From assembly GCF_030704535.1 (NCBI RefSeq), contig NC_081822.1, positions 4,269,001 to 4,333,000 of the forward strand: DNA of 64,000 nucleotides. The letters run 5' to 3'. Positions 1 to 10,297 of this stretch are shown piece by piece. Under the pieces are notes generated by a model that worked only from the letters and a program-made list of their open reading frames with translations, was not told where the DNA came from and did no database searches. Source of the DNA: Vitis vinifera (taxonomy: Eukaryota > Streptophyta > Magnoliopsida > Vitales > Vitaceae). The first letter of the stretch is position 1. Every line of letters starts with the position of its first letter. The position numbers and the translations under genes are program-made.

Positions 1-155
1 CCACCCTGGTGGTAGTGACACCGATTAAGGATGGGAGGAAGACGGGGACGGAGGAGGCTGGGTTAGTTTGTGATGCGTTTGAAGGGATGTTCGGAGAAGC
101 CGCTAGGACTCTGCTCAAGACTCGGACTTACCTCCTCGAGATGAACTCCTTCTAA
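1..155 (+). CDS. C-terminal end of a probable AUF1/AUF2-type F-box protein (5' part outside window)
   Basis: An open frame enters from the left edge, with its first complete codon at position 3, and ends at TAA 153-155, giving 50 residues. The protein ends RTYLLEMNSF after a segment reading LVCDAFEGMFGEAARTLL. From memory, the plant F-box proteins AUF1 and AUF2 (auxin up-regulated, substrate receptors of SCF ubiquitin ligases) end in a very similar way, with a Gly-Glu-Ala stretch and a terminal LEMNSF. No F-box is visible because the N-terminus lies outside the window. The following genes are in the same order as the Arabidopsis genes after At1g78100 (AUF1), which supports the call. The coding sequence is clear; the family name is inference from a short tail plus gene order. 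The AT-rich bases after the stop are probably 3'UTR. Confidence 0.6.
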   Translation, partial: TLVVVTPIKDGRKTGTEEAGLVCDAFEGMFGEAARTLLKTRTYLLEMNSF

Positions 156-2468
156 GTTAGCCCCTACCCCCTCCCACCTCCATATACCACTCTCCATTTT
201 TCTTTTCCATATTTGGTTTTCTTTTTTTCTTCTTTTTCATTACTGTAAAATTGGCCCTGCATTTCTGCTATAGGATTATACATTAGACTTGATGATTCCC
301 GTGGAGTTGTGTATATATGAAAAATTTTCAAGGTTAATTGAACGGGGAGTGGTTTTTCAATTTCAATTTTCGATAAATATATGTGTGATGACTGATGAGG
401 AGGCTATGATAACCCCAATCAGCACGTACAGGCCTTTTGTACTTCAATATTCGTCTCTGAAATGATAAAGTCAACCTCTGTAAATGTTTATTTTGTTTTT
501 GTCTTCCTTCTTATTTTTCAAAGCTTCTTGCAACGCCCATTCGCAAGAATACAAATCTATATCAATTTACATAAACTCTCTCACCTTGGCGAAGGTAAAA
601 TCTGATTCCATGTTTTTCATATAATTTTTTATTAACTTCTAAACTATATTCATATAATTTTTTTCTTAAAAGACTTCAAAAATAATACCACAAAATTCAA
701 CGGTCTCAGTTCAAGCAGCCAAGCAAATGAATTAATTTAATGAACCTTTTAACTTCCAAACCAAATTCAAAATTAAATGTAGGCCTTCAGATGAAAGAAA
801 AATTTAGGTCGAAGCAGCCAAGATTGAAGTGAAGGAAGCCGTGAATTACCCAAACTCCAAATTCAGGTACAATCCAAATAAATAAAGGATCCATACTTCT
901 CCCATTCCCATGATGGCCCAGCAGAAGCCTCCAAAACTTCAAGCGTTTTGCCTCATCATCATGCCATTTGACACGTGTTGATTTACCATACAGATGGTTC
1001 ACCTCTTATTTAATAATATCCACTTGATCACAAATCTTTGACATAAGATTAGACTACTTCAAGATGGTAACCTACAATGAAAGCACCATCGACATGGTCA
1101 ACCAAATGAGATCCCCCTGTCGGCCAGAGTAACAAAGGTGAAAATCCATATGAAGAGACATCTGCACAGGCCCTGCCCTTTTAATTGATCACCCACAAAT
1201 TTTCTTACCATGATCCATAAATGGTCATTTATTGTATCAGTCTCCGTGTGTTTTTAATAATTTTTTTAATTAAAATAGACAAATAAAATTAATTAAGCAT
1301 GAGGTGTGACCGACAAAGTATAATTTTGTTGAACTAGTATATATTAGATACGCATACCTATATGCATGTGTGTTTTTAGTGATTTTATTAATTAAAATTG
1401 ATAAATAAAATCAATTACAAGTTGTGGGTAAGGGATAAATATAAGTAACGATCTTGTAAAGTATAATATGGTTAAAATTACCAAGTAGGATGTTTTGGAA
1501 ATTAAATAAAGTTTACTACAAAATTTTTCAAATATTTAATTTTACATGTCACTCTAGGTTGACAAGTCAGTTTTGGCTCAAATTGACTTATTGGCTAGGA
1601 ATGGAAATAAAAATAGCTTCTTTGAAAAGTTGTTGCGAGATCAATTGAACCCAAAGTTCTAGAAGCCCCTAACCCACAAAGTCAGGAGAAATAAAGGGTA
1701 AATTACCCCTCCCCAAGTCTTTGTGGAAAATTCCCAGAAGCCAGGAAGAAATGCATTCTTGCCTTTTCTCCAACTGTGCACGCTGATGGGTGTCCTCACT
1801 GAGAAAAAGCTGCATGGACGACTGAATTCAGTTCTGGAAGGAGAGGGTTGATAAAAACTTTTGACAATCTCTTGATAACAAAGACGAATCATAAGAGATT
1901 TTATGTTGTTGTGACAACAAGATCTAGGGTGGTTGAAGAGCAAGCAAATGAGCCACATTTAATATCCTAGCATCAGGCCATGCTTGCAAATGAAGGGCGG
2001 GATTCACCATCACAGACTAGCTTGAGCCAAAAAGTTAATGCAAGGTTGAATAAGGGAATAAACATTCATCACACAAGGTCACAAGGTCAAGTTAGACAAG
2101 AAACCTAAAGCATTCAGGAAACGGATTCACAGGAAAAATCACTTTTGAAGCCATTTAGGACAAACGGATGACACCCAATTAGAACATGGAGCATTTCGTG
2201 AGAATTCAGATTCACTGATCTCATCTTCTACAGGTGCCACTTAGATTGATTCTTTCTGAAAGTGTTCTGGTGCAAACATATAAGGATAACAATAGCAGTA
2301 TGTAGGGTTTTCATATTATTGTATCGCATCAACAGTGATAGATATTTCTATAGCAATTTATTTTTGGACCTCAAACTGAAGAAGGAACTAGTCTGACAAC
2401 GCAAAATAAACATCACCATGTAAAAAAGGATAACTAAGTCTACAAAAAGAAATAACAAACCAGTACCA
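156..2468. other. Intergenic region with an AT-rich direct repeat
   Basis: No convincing gene is seen. The first few hundred bases are likely 3'UTR of the F-box gene. Short open frames here (for example 1659-1958 minus) have no family-like composition and no splice context. The clearest structure is a 50-bp imperfect direct repeat at 1246-1295 and 1368-1417. Confidence 0.5.
1246..1417. repeat. Imperfect direct repeat, two ~50 bp copies
   Basis: Copies at 1246-1295 and 1368-1417 both start GTGTGTTTTTA and continue through an ATTAAAAT...AAATAAAAT core ending in AATTA. They are separated by about 72 bp of unrelated AT-rich sequence. This could be a local duplication or the two ends of a decayed element. 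Confidence 0.6.
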
Positions 2469-3284
2469 CTAGTACTCCTCTCCCTGCTGCCACTGCTGCC
2501 ATGCAATCCTCATTTGCTGATTTCCTGTTTCAGATTTATTGTGACCATATAGTTTCATCCTGTCAATAACAAGTCAACAAATGCAACCCACAGGAAACAT
2601 TAGCAAAGATAATTACTGTCATTCAGTCATCAACAACACATGGTAATTTTAACAAAGGTGGATGTTGTTATTGGTAACCCACAAACAACATTAGCAACAT
2701 TCAGAACTTTAGAGTTAGATGCAGAAAGTCATCCACTTGTCTGGGTAGAAAATTACAGCATCTGGCCATGATTCACCGATCTGGCACACATTGATTGTTG
2801 CTTGTGCCCATTACTTAATAGAGGAGCGTGTGAGAAGTCAATTTGAAGACAGATAAGCTGCCGCAGACATCCTAAAGTGCAGGATAATTTGATACTGCTA
2901 CATATGCCCTGGGACAAATTAGATCTTAAGGTGAAAAGAACTGGCAGCAATCATTTAATGGGAACAAGATCAACAGAATGAAAAGCAAACAGGATGGTGT
3001 ATGCCAGGACAAAGAAAAGGTTTGTTGCTCTGTACCCACAATTAAAATCAACTCAGTTCAAGTAATCTAAGAAGCTTGATTAACAGGTTGGTTCTTTGCA
3101 AATTTATCAGACTATTGAACCAGTGATTCCTTACAGCATTTTCACCAATTTCGTAAGTAATCTGTTGTCAGATCCTGTCTTAAGATTGTAACAGAAAGTT
3201 CCAAAAGGTTTTTCTTCTTTTTCCCTTTTGTTTGTTTGTGTTGTTCAAAGCAGCCAGATTTGTTGTCTTTGTGGTTTTCTTTTC

Positions 3285-3322
3285 TTTTTCTTCTTCTTCT
3301 TCTTCTTCTTCTTCTTTTTCTT
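3285..3322. repeat. TTC microsatellite
   Basis: A run of about nine to ten TTC units lies within a longer pyrimidine tract. It is low-complexity sequence. Confidence 0.85.
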
Positions 3323-3410
3323 TTTTCTGTAAGTAGAAAGCATCACACACTTACCTGTAGAATTGTATCAAATGTACAATGGAAGTTTGGAGTAAATGAT
3401 AAAAAGGCTA

Positions 3411-3905
3411 TTAGATATACAACAATGTTGCTCCCTAGGGAAAAAGGCTATTTACAAATGATCTTGGAATGAATGTGTAAGGTCAAAATATGGTCAAGGC
3501 CCGAGATAGGTGTGTTGTGTGGGATGGGTCTTGCCCCACTGTGTACCCCAGATGGCTAAGTTCTAAAATGAGTGCAAATGAGTATGACATCGAACCACAC
3601 AAAGAGGACTAACTTGACCCCACCAATTGGTTTTAAGATGAGATGGTTAAGTCCTTAATTCTAATAACTGGTCTTAGAGCTAGGTCATAGGTTCAAGCCA
3701 CAGGAGCCCCCTATTAGGGGAAGGAATTGTTAGGTATGCAACAATGCCCCTCCCTAGGAGAAAATGACCATTGATGTGTGAGGCCAGAGATGGTTTGACC
3801 TGGGAGGGGACTCAAGATGGGTGTGTTGTCATCCCCACTTGGGTTATGTGGAATGGGTTATGCCCAAGCCCCAAACCCAAGATCATGGGTGTGTTGTCAT
3901 CCCCT
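3411..3905. repeat. Direct repeat pair with SINE-like Pol III boxes between
   Basis: Two diverged copies (about 3411-3521 and 3730-3830) share a pattern of TTAG(G/A)TAT(A/G)CAACAATG, CTCCCTAGG, a GTGTAAGGTC/GTGTGAGGCC block and GGTGTGTTGT. Between them are TGGTTAAGTCC (3644-3654) and GGTTCAAGCC (3690-3699), spaced like degenerate A and B boxes of a tRNA-derived SINE. The whole looks like an old composite of repeats. Family unknown. Confidence 0.5.
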
Positions 3906-3913
3906 CTGGATGC

Positions 3914-4238
3914 ATTGCATATTTGCTAGGAAATGACAATCTAGAAGCAAGAAAGTTGCATGCACCTCACCATATTTGATGCTTCAGAGACAAATACACT
4001 TGAAATTTATCAACTATAATACACATGCATGCACATTCTTTTAAGCCCAAGATGAATGTATGCACATTCTTTTATGCCCCAAGATGAGTGTGAATGAATT
4101 ACACATTTTACGATATTACATATCTGCTAGTAGATGACAAGTTAGAAACAAGAAAGTTGCATACACCTCAAAATACTTGGTGCTTGTGAAACAAAATACA
4201 CTAGAAATTTATTTACTATAATACACATATATACACAA
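3914..4238. repeat. Tandem duplication, ~200 bp period
   Basis: The segment at 3914-4040 recurs at 4116-4238. Both run through TGCTAG, GATGACAA/AATGACAA, AACAAGAAAGTTGCAT, CACCTCA and TATAATACACAT. Within the spacer, the 30-bp piece starting GCACATTCTTTTA is itself duplicated at about 4029 and 4063. The second copy ends exactly where the LINE poly-T at 4241 begins. Confidence 0.8.
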
Positions 4239-4240
4239 TC

Positions 4241-4500
4241 TTTTTTTTTTTTTGATAAGTAAACAAGATATGCATTAGAAAAAGGCTAAAAGCCACAGAG
4301 CATACAGGGAGTATACAAGGCGGCTAAAGCCTCAAAAAAGAGCTACAAGACCAAAAAAAGACTACCTCCCCTTAAGTGGATGCTACCCACTCCAAAAAGC
4401 CTATAAGGGAGAGAGACTCCTCGCCTAAATACACTTTGGCCCAGCTCCATAAGTTACAAACAAATAAGAGGAAAAAAGGCTGCAAGGGAAAACACGATTT
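4241..4500 (-). mobile_element. 5'-truncated L1-type LINE, 3' end only (minus strand)
   Basis: The T-run at 4241-4253 followed by GATAAGTAAAC is the complement of a LINE poly-A tail. On the minus strand the upstream sequence encodes SWAKVYLGEESLSLIGFLEW and then a stop. This aligns with the LINE at 48876-49261, whose protein has VYIEEHTLSLIDFVDW at the same place, so both belong to one family. Only the last tens of codons and the 3'UTR remain. The inner boundary near 4500 is approximate, and I found no clean target-site duplication. Confidence 0.75.
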
Positions 4501-4915
4501 TTCTGGCACGATATTGCCAGTGCATACCAACATGCTACTTGATATGGTTAATCAAAATGTTGCCTCAAATCAAACAAGATATAGCAATTAAAAAATATGT
4601 TCTAACTCAATAAGTATGATGCAGTAACATGAAGATTTAATAGTTTTCTCCCTGTTAATACCAAGGATACAAAATAACTAATATGAAGATTTAGTGCAAG
4701 AAGAGTTCCTAAGCACTAGTGCAAATGTAAATATTTTGTGCAAATAGAGTAACTAACACCTGCCATCACCTCCATCTTCTCTTCGCTGCTTTTCCCATAC
4801 CATCTGTTAAAGAGCAGTTCCCAGAATGCAGAACTCCAACAGAAGTCAAGATGGTATTGAGATCTATTTATCAGCATGGTTTTCATATGAGTCTCAATAA
4901 CAGCAGTTTTGATGT

Positions 4916-6064
4916 CTATGAACCTTCTTTAACCATGTATAAATCCCCAACTTCATTTGAATAAGGAAGCACATACTTTCCAATGAACTGTTTATTAGAT
5001 ATCTTGCAAATGGTGGTCACGCTAGGCCTTTTTGGAAGCAAATTCTTACCTTGCAAAAACTCCAAGACCCGAAAACGGGGTTTGAGCCTTTTCTCAATGC
5101 TGAAAATAAGCAATTCTGCGTGGTTAACCAAATAAGACATATCAGAATTCCCTACAGTAAGCAGAAATCTGGTTCCCTCTATAATTTTCCTCTCAGATAG
5201 TGCAAAAACCTGAGGCGCCTTCCTAAACGATGTTACAATTTCATTTTCTGAAAATCCCAGACTCCGGAAAAGTTTCAATTTCAGTTCCCAATTCTCTAGT
5301 GTCATTGAACTCAAATTTCGAATTGCATGAAGATACATCTTAGACTTTCTATCACACCCCATTTCATCAACCCTCCTCACAGAATCTTTAATACTCTCCG
5401 GCTTATGCAGCAAAAATCTCGGGAAGCTAAATACGACTTTCTTTATCTGTGACGTGCTGATTCCACAACTCTTCATGAATTCAATATTAGGTTTCAAGGT
5501 CTTCCCTAAATCATGTTTCAGAAACCGCGCACAAATCTTCAAAACCTTAGAGACATCCGAGTTCGAACCCATAACACTCTGCAATGCTACAATTGATGGC
5601 ATCAAGCCATTATTAGCACTCCTATTTAGGATCCACGGGTCTTGCGATATAATATAAGCAATGTCGGTGGGCGTACAGCCCAAATCCTGGAAAATCTTGA
5701 TTTTGGGCTTGATGGTCTTGTCAAGGTTGGCAGAGAGAACACGGGGGACTCGTTTGACTGTTTTCTCGAGATGGGTCTGGGAAAAACCGCTTTCCTTGAG
5801 GAATGCTAGTATGGAATCAGACTTCTCGGGTTTTTTCAAATATGTTATCACAGAAGCGGCCGTTAGAGCGGTTTCTTGGGAGAACTGGTGCCGCTTGATC
5901 AAGTAATCGGCAGTAGAGACGGGGATAGCTGGTTTCTTTTTTTGGGGTCCGGAGGAGGAGAAGAAGAGGAGAGAGAGGGAGCAGGAAAAGTGAGGTTTGT
6001 GGAGGTGGTGTTGAGAGCTTTTGAGATAGAGCGAGATGAGGCTTTTGCAGATATATAGAGTCAT
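4916..6064 (-). CDS. mTERF-family protein, organelle-targeted
   Basis: A 382-residue protein from one uninterrupted frame. The first roughly 40 residues are rich in Ser, Leu, Lys and His and nearly free of acidic residues, as expected of a mitochondrial (or plastid) presequence. From about residue 75 onward it is built of repeated helical mTERF units with the typical pattern of a Pro followed by hydrophobic positions, as in VKRVPRVL, ISQDPWIL, VFSFPRFL and FRKAPQVF, each followed by a stretch like LKPKIKIFQDLG. mTERF proteins bind organellar nucleic acid and affect transcription, splicing or RNA maturation. Plants have dozens, so the exact member cannot be named. The start at 6064 is the first in-frame Met and supplies the presequence. 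Length and lack of introns fit the plant subfamily with tandem copies. Its promoter carries an inverted telo-box pair at 6219-6250. Confidence 0.93.
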   Translation of the reverse strand: MTLYICKSLISLYLKSSQHHLHKPHFSCSLSLLFFSSSGPQKKKPAIPVSTADYLIKRHQFSQETALTAASVITYLKKPEKSDSILAFLKESGFSQTHLEKTVKRVPRVLSANLDKTIKPKIKIFQDLGCTPTDIAYIISQDPWILNRSANNGLMPSIVALQSVMGSNSDVSKVLKICARFLKHDLGKTLKPNIEFMKSCGISTSQIKKVVFSFPRFLLHKPESIKDSVRRVDEMGCDRKSKMYLHAIRNLSSMTLENWELKLKLFRSLGFSENEIVTSFRKAPQVFALSERKIIEGTRFLLTVGNSDMSYLVNHAELLIFSIEKRLKPRFRVLEFLQGKNLLPKRPSVTTICKISNKQFIGKYVLPYSNEVGDLYMVKEGS

Positions 6065-6218
6065 TTGATAGCATCAATTACATTTACATGGAGTAAAGAG
6101 AATGGAGACGAGTGCTTGCCTGCGATTGTAATACGAGAAACAGAGCATCCCTTGAATACTATCACATATGATATTTCCCCAACCTCTGCTTCCTGCCGAG
6201 CTCTTCACCGTCAACCAT

Positions 6219-6250
6219 AACCCTAAACCTGCTTTCAAGGTTTAGGGTTT
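6219..6250. promoter_or_regulatory. Inverted pair of telo-boxes upstream of the mTERF gene
   Basis: AACCCTAAACCT at 6219-6230 is followed after 8 bp by its exact reverse complement AGGTTTAGGGTT at 6239-6250, about 155-185 bp upstream of the mTERF start codon. Telo-box motifs (AAACCCTAA type) are known plant promoter elements, common in genes for the translation machinery and for organelle biogenesis. Function at this site is inference. Confidence 0.6.
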
Positions 6251-6280
6251 TGGTATGAACGAATACTGGCCCTGTTCCAG

Positions 6281-6784
6281 TAAAAGGCAATTTTGATATT
6301 TCTACCACTCTTTCGAAGAACCAATTGTTAGAAATTTAGAATATAATGATATGAAATTTAATTTTTTTATAAATAATAATAATAATAATAATAATACAAA
6401 TTATATTTTAAATTTAATATTTGAATTAAAATAATTTTTAAAAAAATAAGGCCGTAATTTGGACCGATTAATTGAATTGATAACTCATTGGAACTCAACC
6501 CAAATTAAGAAATAAAAGGCAATTTTGATATTTCTACAACTCTTTCCAAGAACCAATTGTTAAAAATGATGTTTACTGAAATAATTTTAGGCTTACGGGT
6601 AATATAAGAAAATACTTATTAGAAAATTAGAATATAATGATATGAAATTTAATTCTTTTATATATAAAAAAAATTAATACAAATTATATTTGAATTAAAA
6701 TATATATATTTTTAAATTAGTTCTGTAACTTGGATGGATTAATTGAATTGATAAATAATCTGAACTCAATCCGAATTAAGAAAT
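6281..6784. repeat. Tandem duplication upstream of the mTERF gene
   Basis: Copy 1 (6281-6512) and copy 2 (6513-6784) both start TAAAAGGCAATTTTGATATT and end with GAACTCAA(C/T)CC(C/G)AATTAAGAAAT. Copy 2 carries about 50 extra bases after CCAATTGTTA, and copy 1 carries an (AAT)n run at about 6371-6396. The junction is head to tail without a spacer. Confidence 0.85.
6371..6396. repeat. AAT microsatellite
   Basis: About eight to nine AAT units inside the first copy of the duplication at 6281-6784. The second copy lacks it, so it expanded or contracted after the duplication. Confidence 0.85.
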
Positions 6785-7071
6785 AATTAACTTGAGTTCA
6801 ACATGACTCGAACTTTAACCTGATGTATTTAATTCAAATCTAACTCAACCTCATTTTTTTAAGTTTTTTAAGCTTGAGTTGAATTTAGGTTGTTCAAGTT
6901 AGATTCGAATTGATTTAGTTAAATTTAAGTTGATCAAATTAGATTCGGGTTGATATAATTCAAAATTCATATATAATATTTTTTTTAAACTTTTTTTAAT
7001 GTATTTATATGAAAATTTAAATAGTAAACATAATAAAATTTTAAGATAGCAATAAGAGAATAAACATAAAT

Positions 7072-7098
7072 TTATATATATATATATATATATATATT
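7072..7098. repeat. TA microsatellite
   Basis: About 13 TA units in AT-rich intergenic DNA. Confidence 0.9.
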
Positions 7099-7760
7099 TG
7101 TAAAAAATGAAAAATATATGATGCAACATAATTTGATTTTTTCATTAAAAATACAAAAAGAAAATGAATATTATTATACAAGATAATATGTATTATAAAT
7201 ATTATAAAAGATGTTGAAAAAATTTAATCCAAACTCAATCCAAGTATTGAAAATGATTATCCAAAGCTCACTCAAAACGTAAAGTTAGGTTTGGATTGAA
7301 CCAGGTGAATTGGTCCAAGTTTCACCCCTATTAAAAATAACTTTCTCCATTTGAAAATATTTTTACAATGGTCCTATTTTAAAAACTATTCTCCACAAAA
7401 GCTGTGTTTTTTTTCCAAACTTTCCTAATAAAAGTGTAAAATTCTTAAAATATAGTTTTTAAAAACTGTTTGGTAAGATTTTTTAAAACAAGGAAACTTG
7501 GAAGGTTTTTAAACTTTCTTTATGTATTTTTAAATACTTTCCAAAAATATATTATTTATTTATCATATTTAAAAAATAACTGAAAATAATTAAAATATAT
7601 TATAAAAAACATAACAACTTTCAATAACCTCTTTTATCAAAAGTAAAACATTGTTATTGAGAGCTCCAACATGGCCATACCTTCTATTTTCGTAGGGGAG
7701 GTAGGCATATAATTCCCAAAGCGTTACATGATTAAAGGCATATCCTTAAACAGTTCAAAA

Positions 7761-7887
7761 CTGGCATCCTTTCCTAACTGATTAGTTCAACAATTCTACA
7801 CATAGATTATTTGGTAGGCAATCACTGGCATCCTTTCTTAACTGATTAGTTCAACAATTCTACCCATGATTATTTGGTAGGCAATCA
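7761..7887. repeat. 64-bp tandem duplication
   Basis: CTGGCATCCTTTC(C/T)TAACTG begins at 7761 and again at 7825. Both copies run to TTTGGTAGGCAATCA with only a few differences, so the duplication looks recent. Confidence 0.9.
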
Positions 7888-10297
7888 TCACTAGCAATTC
7901 TAAAATATCACGGTTTATTAATCCATTTTGCCTTCGAATTAAAGTGGAAGCATGATCCTTTATATCATATGATATCACATCTTATCATTTGTGGGCTCAA
8001 ATCTTTGTTCATTTTGTCATAATATTCAATCTACCCTCCCGTAACCCCTCTTTGAAAGGTTAGTGGTTTGTTGGGCTTTGGCCCAGTTTCATCTGGGCTA
8101 TGTCCCTCCAAATGGTATTCCATTATGGCCCAGTTGGGCAGGAAGGAAAAGAAAGTACTATAGATCATAAAAAAAAATGATACGCTAATTGCTAACAAGA
8201 GTAGACATCATAGAAATCCATATCACATATATGATAAAGAAAAAGATGAGTGATCGGATTTAGCATCTCACTCGGGGGTAATCATGTGTTAACAATGGGG
8301 TGCATTATGAAAGGTCACCTAATTGTTCCATCTTTTTCATCATAGGCCTTAGGTATTTTTAGTTTAAAAGGACTCGATGGAATAAAGATTAGCCCACAAA
8401 AAGAAGGAATTAAACTTTGTCTTCAAAGGGGGGTCTCCAATCTAATTATTTAACCCTTTAGCAATGATTCCAACATTAAGACGGGAGATTGAACTCCTTA
8501 TATTTAAAGGAAACATAAACTTTATTTGTACACCAACTAGATGTCTACGTTACATGACCTATGCATGATGATATACATAATTCAATTCCCTACACTTGAT
8601 GCCGGAGTGCTGTGAATTTCACATCGAATCAACTATAACATGACGGTTGGTGTGGTTGTGTTCGCAAACTCTTCGACTCATTGAGAGATAGGCCCCAGGG
8701 GAAATTAAGAAAAAATCAGAATAGGGCAGGGCATGCTACTCATGATAGGAAGGAATCTATCTGGGTCTTCTTCACATCATCTACTCACCTCCCATCCACA
8801 TATCTTTTTCAGAACTCAACCCCCCACAGCCCCACTTCCAACCATCTTCTCCCCACCCTACATTTCTCTTAAGATATATAAATTTTCATAATAGGGACAT
8901 GCACCATTGCAATGCTTTTACGTTTTATAATTGTATTTTATCCAACTTTAAGCCTTGGCTTCCTCGGCCCGCATGCTTTATCAACCTTTTCCTAAAGATC
9001 AACAATAAAAGTGAAGACCAAGCAAGTGAAGCAACCATATAAAATTCCCTTTTTGTCACTCCTCAGCAAGATTGCCTTACCAATGTCTTGGCTGCCGTGT
9101 AAAAAAGGCTATGACCCTCTGTGACATTGCACTAGTCATGCCAACTCCTACTGAAGGCCTACTTAGCTGTTAGTTTAGGTGTTTCAATGGGCTAAAGCAC
9201 TACACCCTATTGAGAAGACACCAAAATTATGTACAGTCTACACTAAATTATGAAATCTTGACCAAGTAAAACCATTTTAGTGAATTAGTAATTCACAAGT
9301 TTGATAATAATAATAATGACAATAACAAATTTGTTTTTATTGTTCGTGTCATCATGAGTTTTTCTGTTATGTATCATTGGAATAATAGAAAGTGTAAATC
9401 ACAAGAACGAGGATAAGCTCAACCCACCTCATAGAAGGTTCGTATCAACAAAATTAAAGCAACGAAGTATGATCCCAACGCAAGGTGAGTGGTGAGGGGC
9501 CAGCGTCTCATGTTCTCAAGTGCATTTCCCCCCCTTCATTATGGCATCCTCGCTTTTATAAATTCTTTTCTCAAACTTTCGGTGTTCCTTTTCTCTTCAT
9601 GTGAAAAATTCCATTTATTAGCTCTGGCTTATAGATCAATATTCATCCCCTCTCAAATTACATAACTATAAGCAGTGCTATATGCTAGTTTCAGAATTTG
9701 TTCAGCCCAAATATGAATATTCAGCCCGATATTGACATTAAATGACAACATTGTACTAGGGAACGGGCCAATTTCTTGTCTTCCTCTTATTTTATGGCTA
9801 GCACATGAGGGCTGGTTTGGTATTTGTCTACAAAAGGAATATGTGGCCATTGGTAATAGGGCATGAATCATGGGCAAGACTGGCATGGGCTCACAACTTA
9901 CAAGTTGGGGGCATGATTGGATCATGAACAAGGCTCGTGGGCTGTGAGTTCTCCCTTTTTCTTTTTTTTTTCTGTTTCTTTATTCAATTTGTTTTGCTGG
10001 GCATTGGCGAAAAGTAAAGGCCAAGAAAGAAGCTCCCTAGTCCCTTGTGACCCCATTTCAAAGAGAGCAAAAAGGAGGGCGAGAAAATAAATTAACAAAC
10101 AGGTAGTAAAGAGAAAACGCATAAAAAAAGGGGGCAAAAGGAAAGGAAAGCTGTCAAGGCCTCCCTCTTCCTTTCTTTTAAAAAACCATTCAATACACTA
10201 CTCCTAACACCCAAAACCATACAGTTGAGCAAGTGCAAGATCTGAAGGGCAAGAAATAAAGCACAGAATAGAAGAAGTTAGGAGAAGAAGAGAAAAG

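Larger units (their letters stand above)
2469..4803 (-). other. Possible spliced minus-strand tail (two exon-like blocks), coding status unknown
   Basis: On the minus strand, 4760-4803 reads as an exon-like block that ends in a consensus donor (GGCAG then GTGTTAG). A matching acceptor (TTGACAG) lies at 2560-2561, followed by an open stretch to TAG at 2469-2471. Joined, the two blocks keep one frame and encode a hydrophilic peptide with the segment RIAWQQWQQGEEY at its end. I do not recognise a family. The blocks lie downstream of the mTERF gene on the same strand, so they may be a spliced 3'UTR of that transcript, the end of a separate small gene, or chance. The roughly 2.2 kb between them holds a LINE fragment and several direct repeats. 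Confidence 0.3.
6785..10297. other. Intergenic region, repeat-rich, no supported gene
   Basis: The stretch from 6785 to about 7330 has many variants of AACTCAA(T/C)CC and GATTCGGGTTGA on both strands, typical of decayed plant repeats. A 64-bp tandem duplication lies at 7761-7887. The rest (7900-10297) has only short open frames without coding character. The last 200 bp before 10298 is presumably promoter and 5'UTR of the next gene. Confidence 0.5.
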
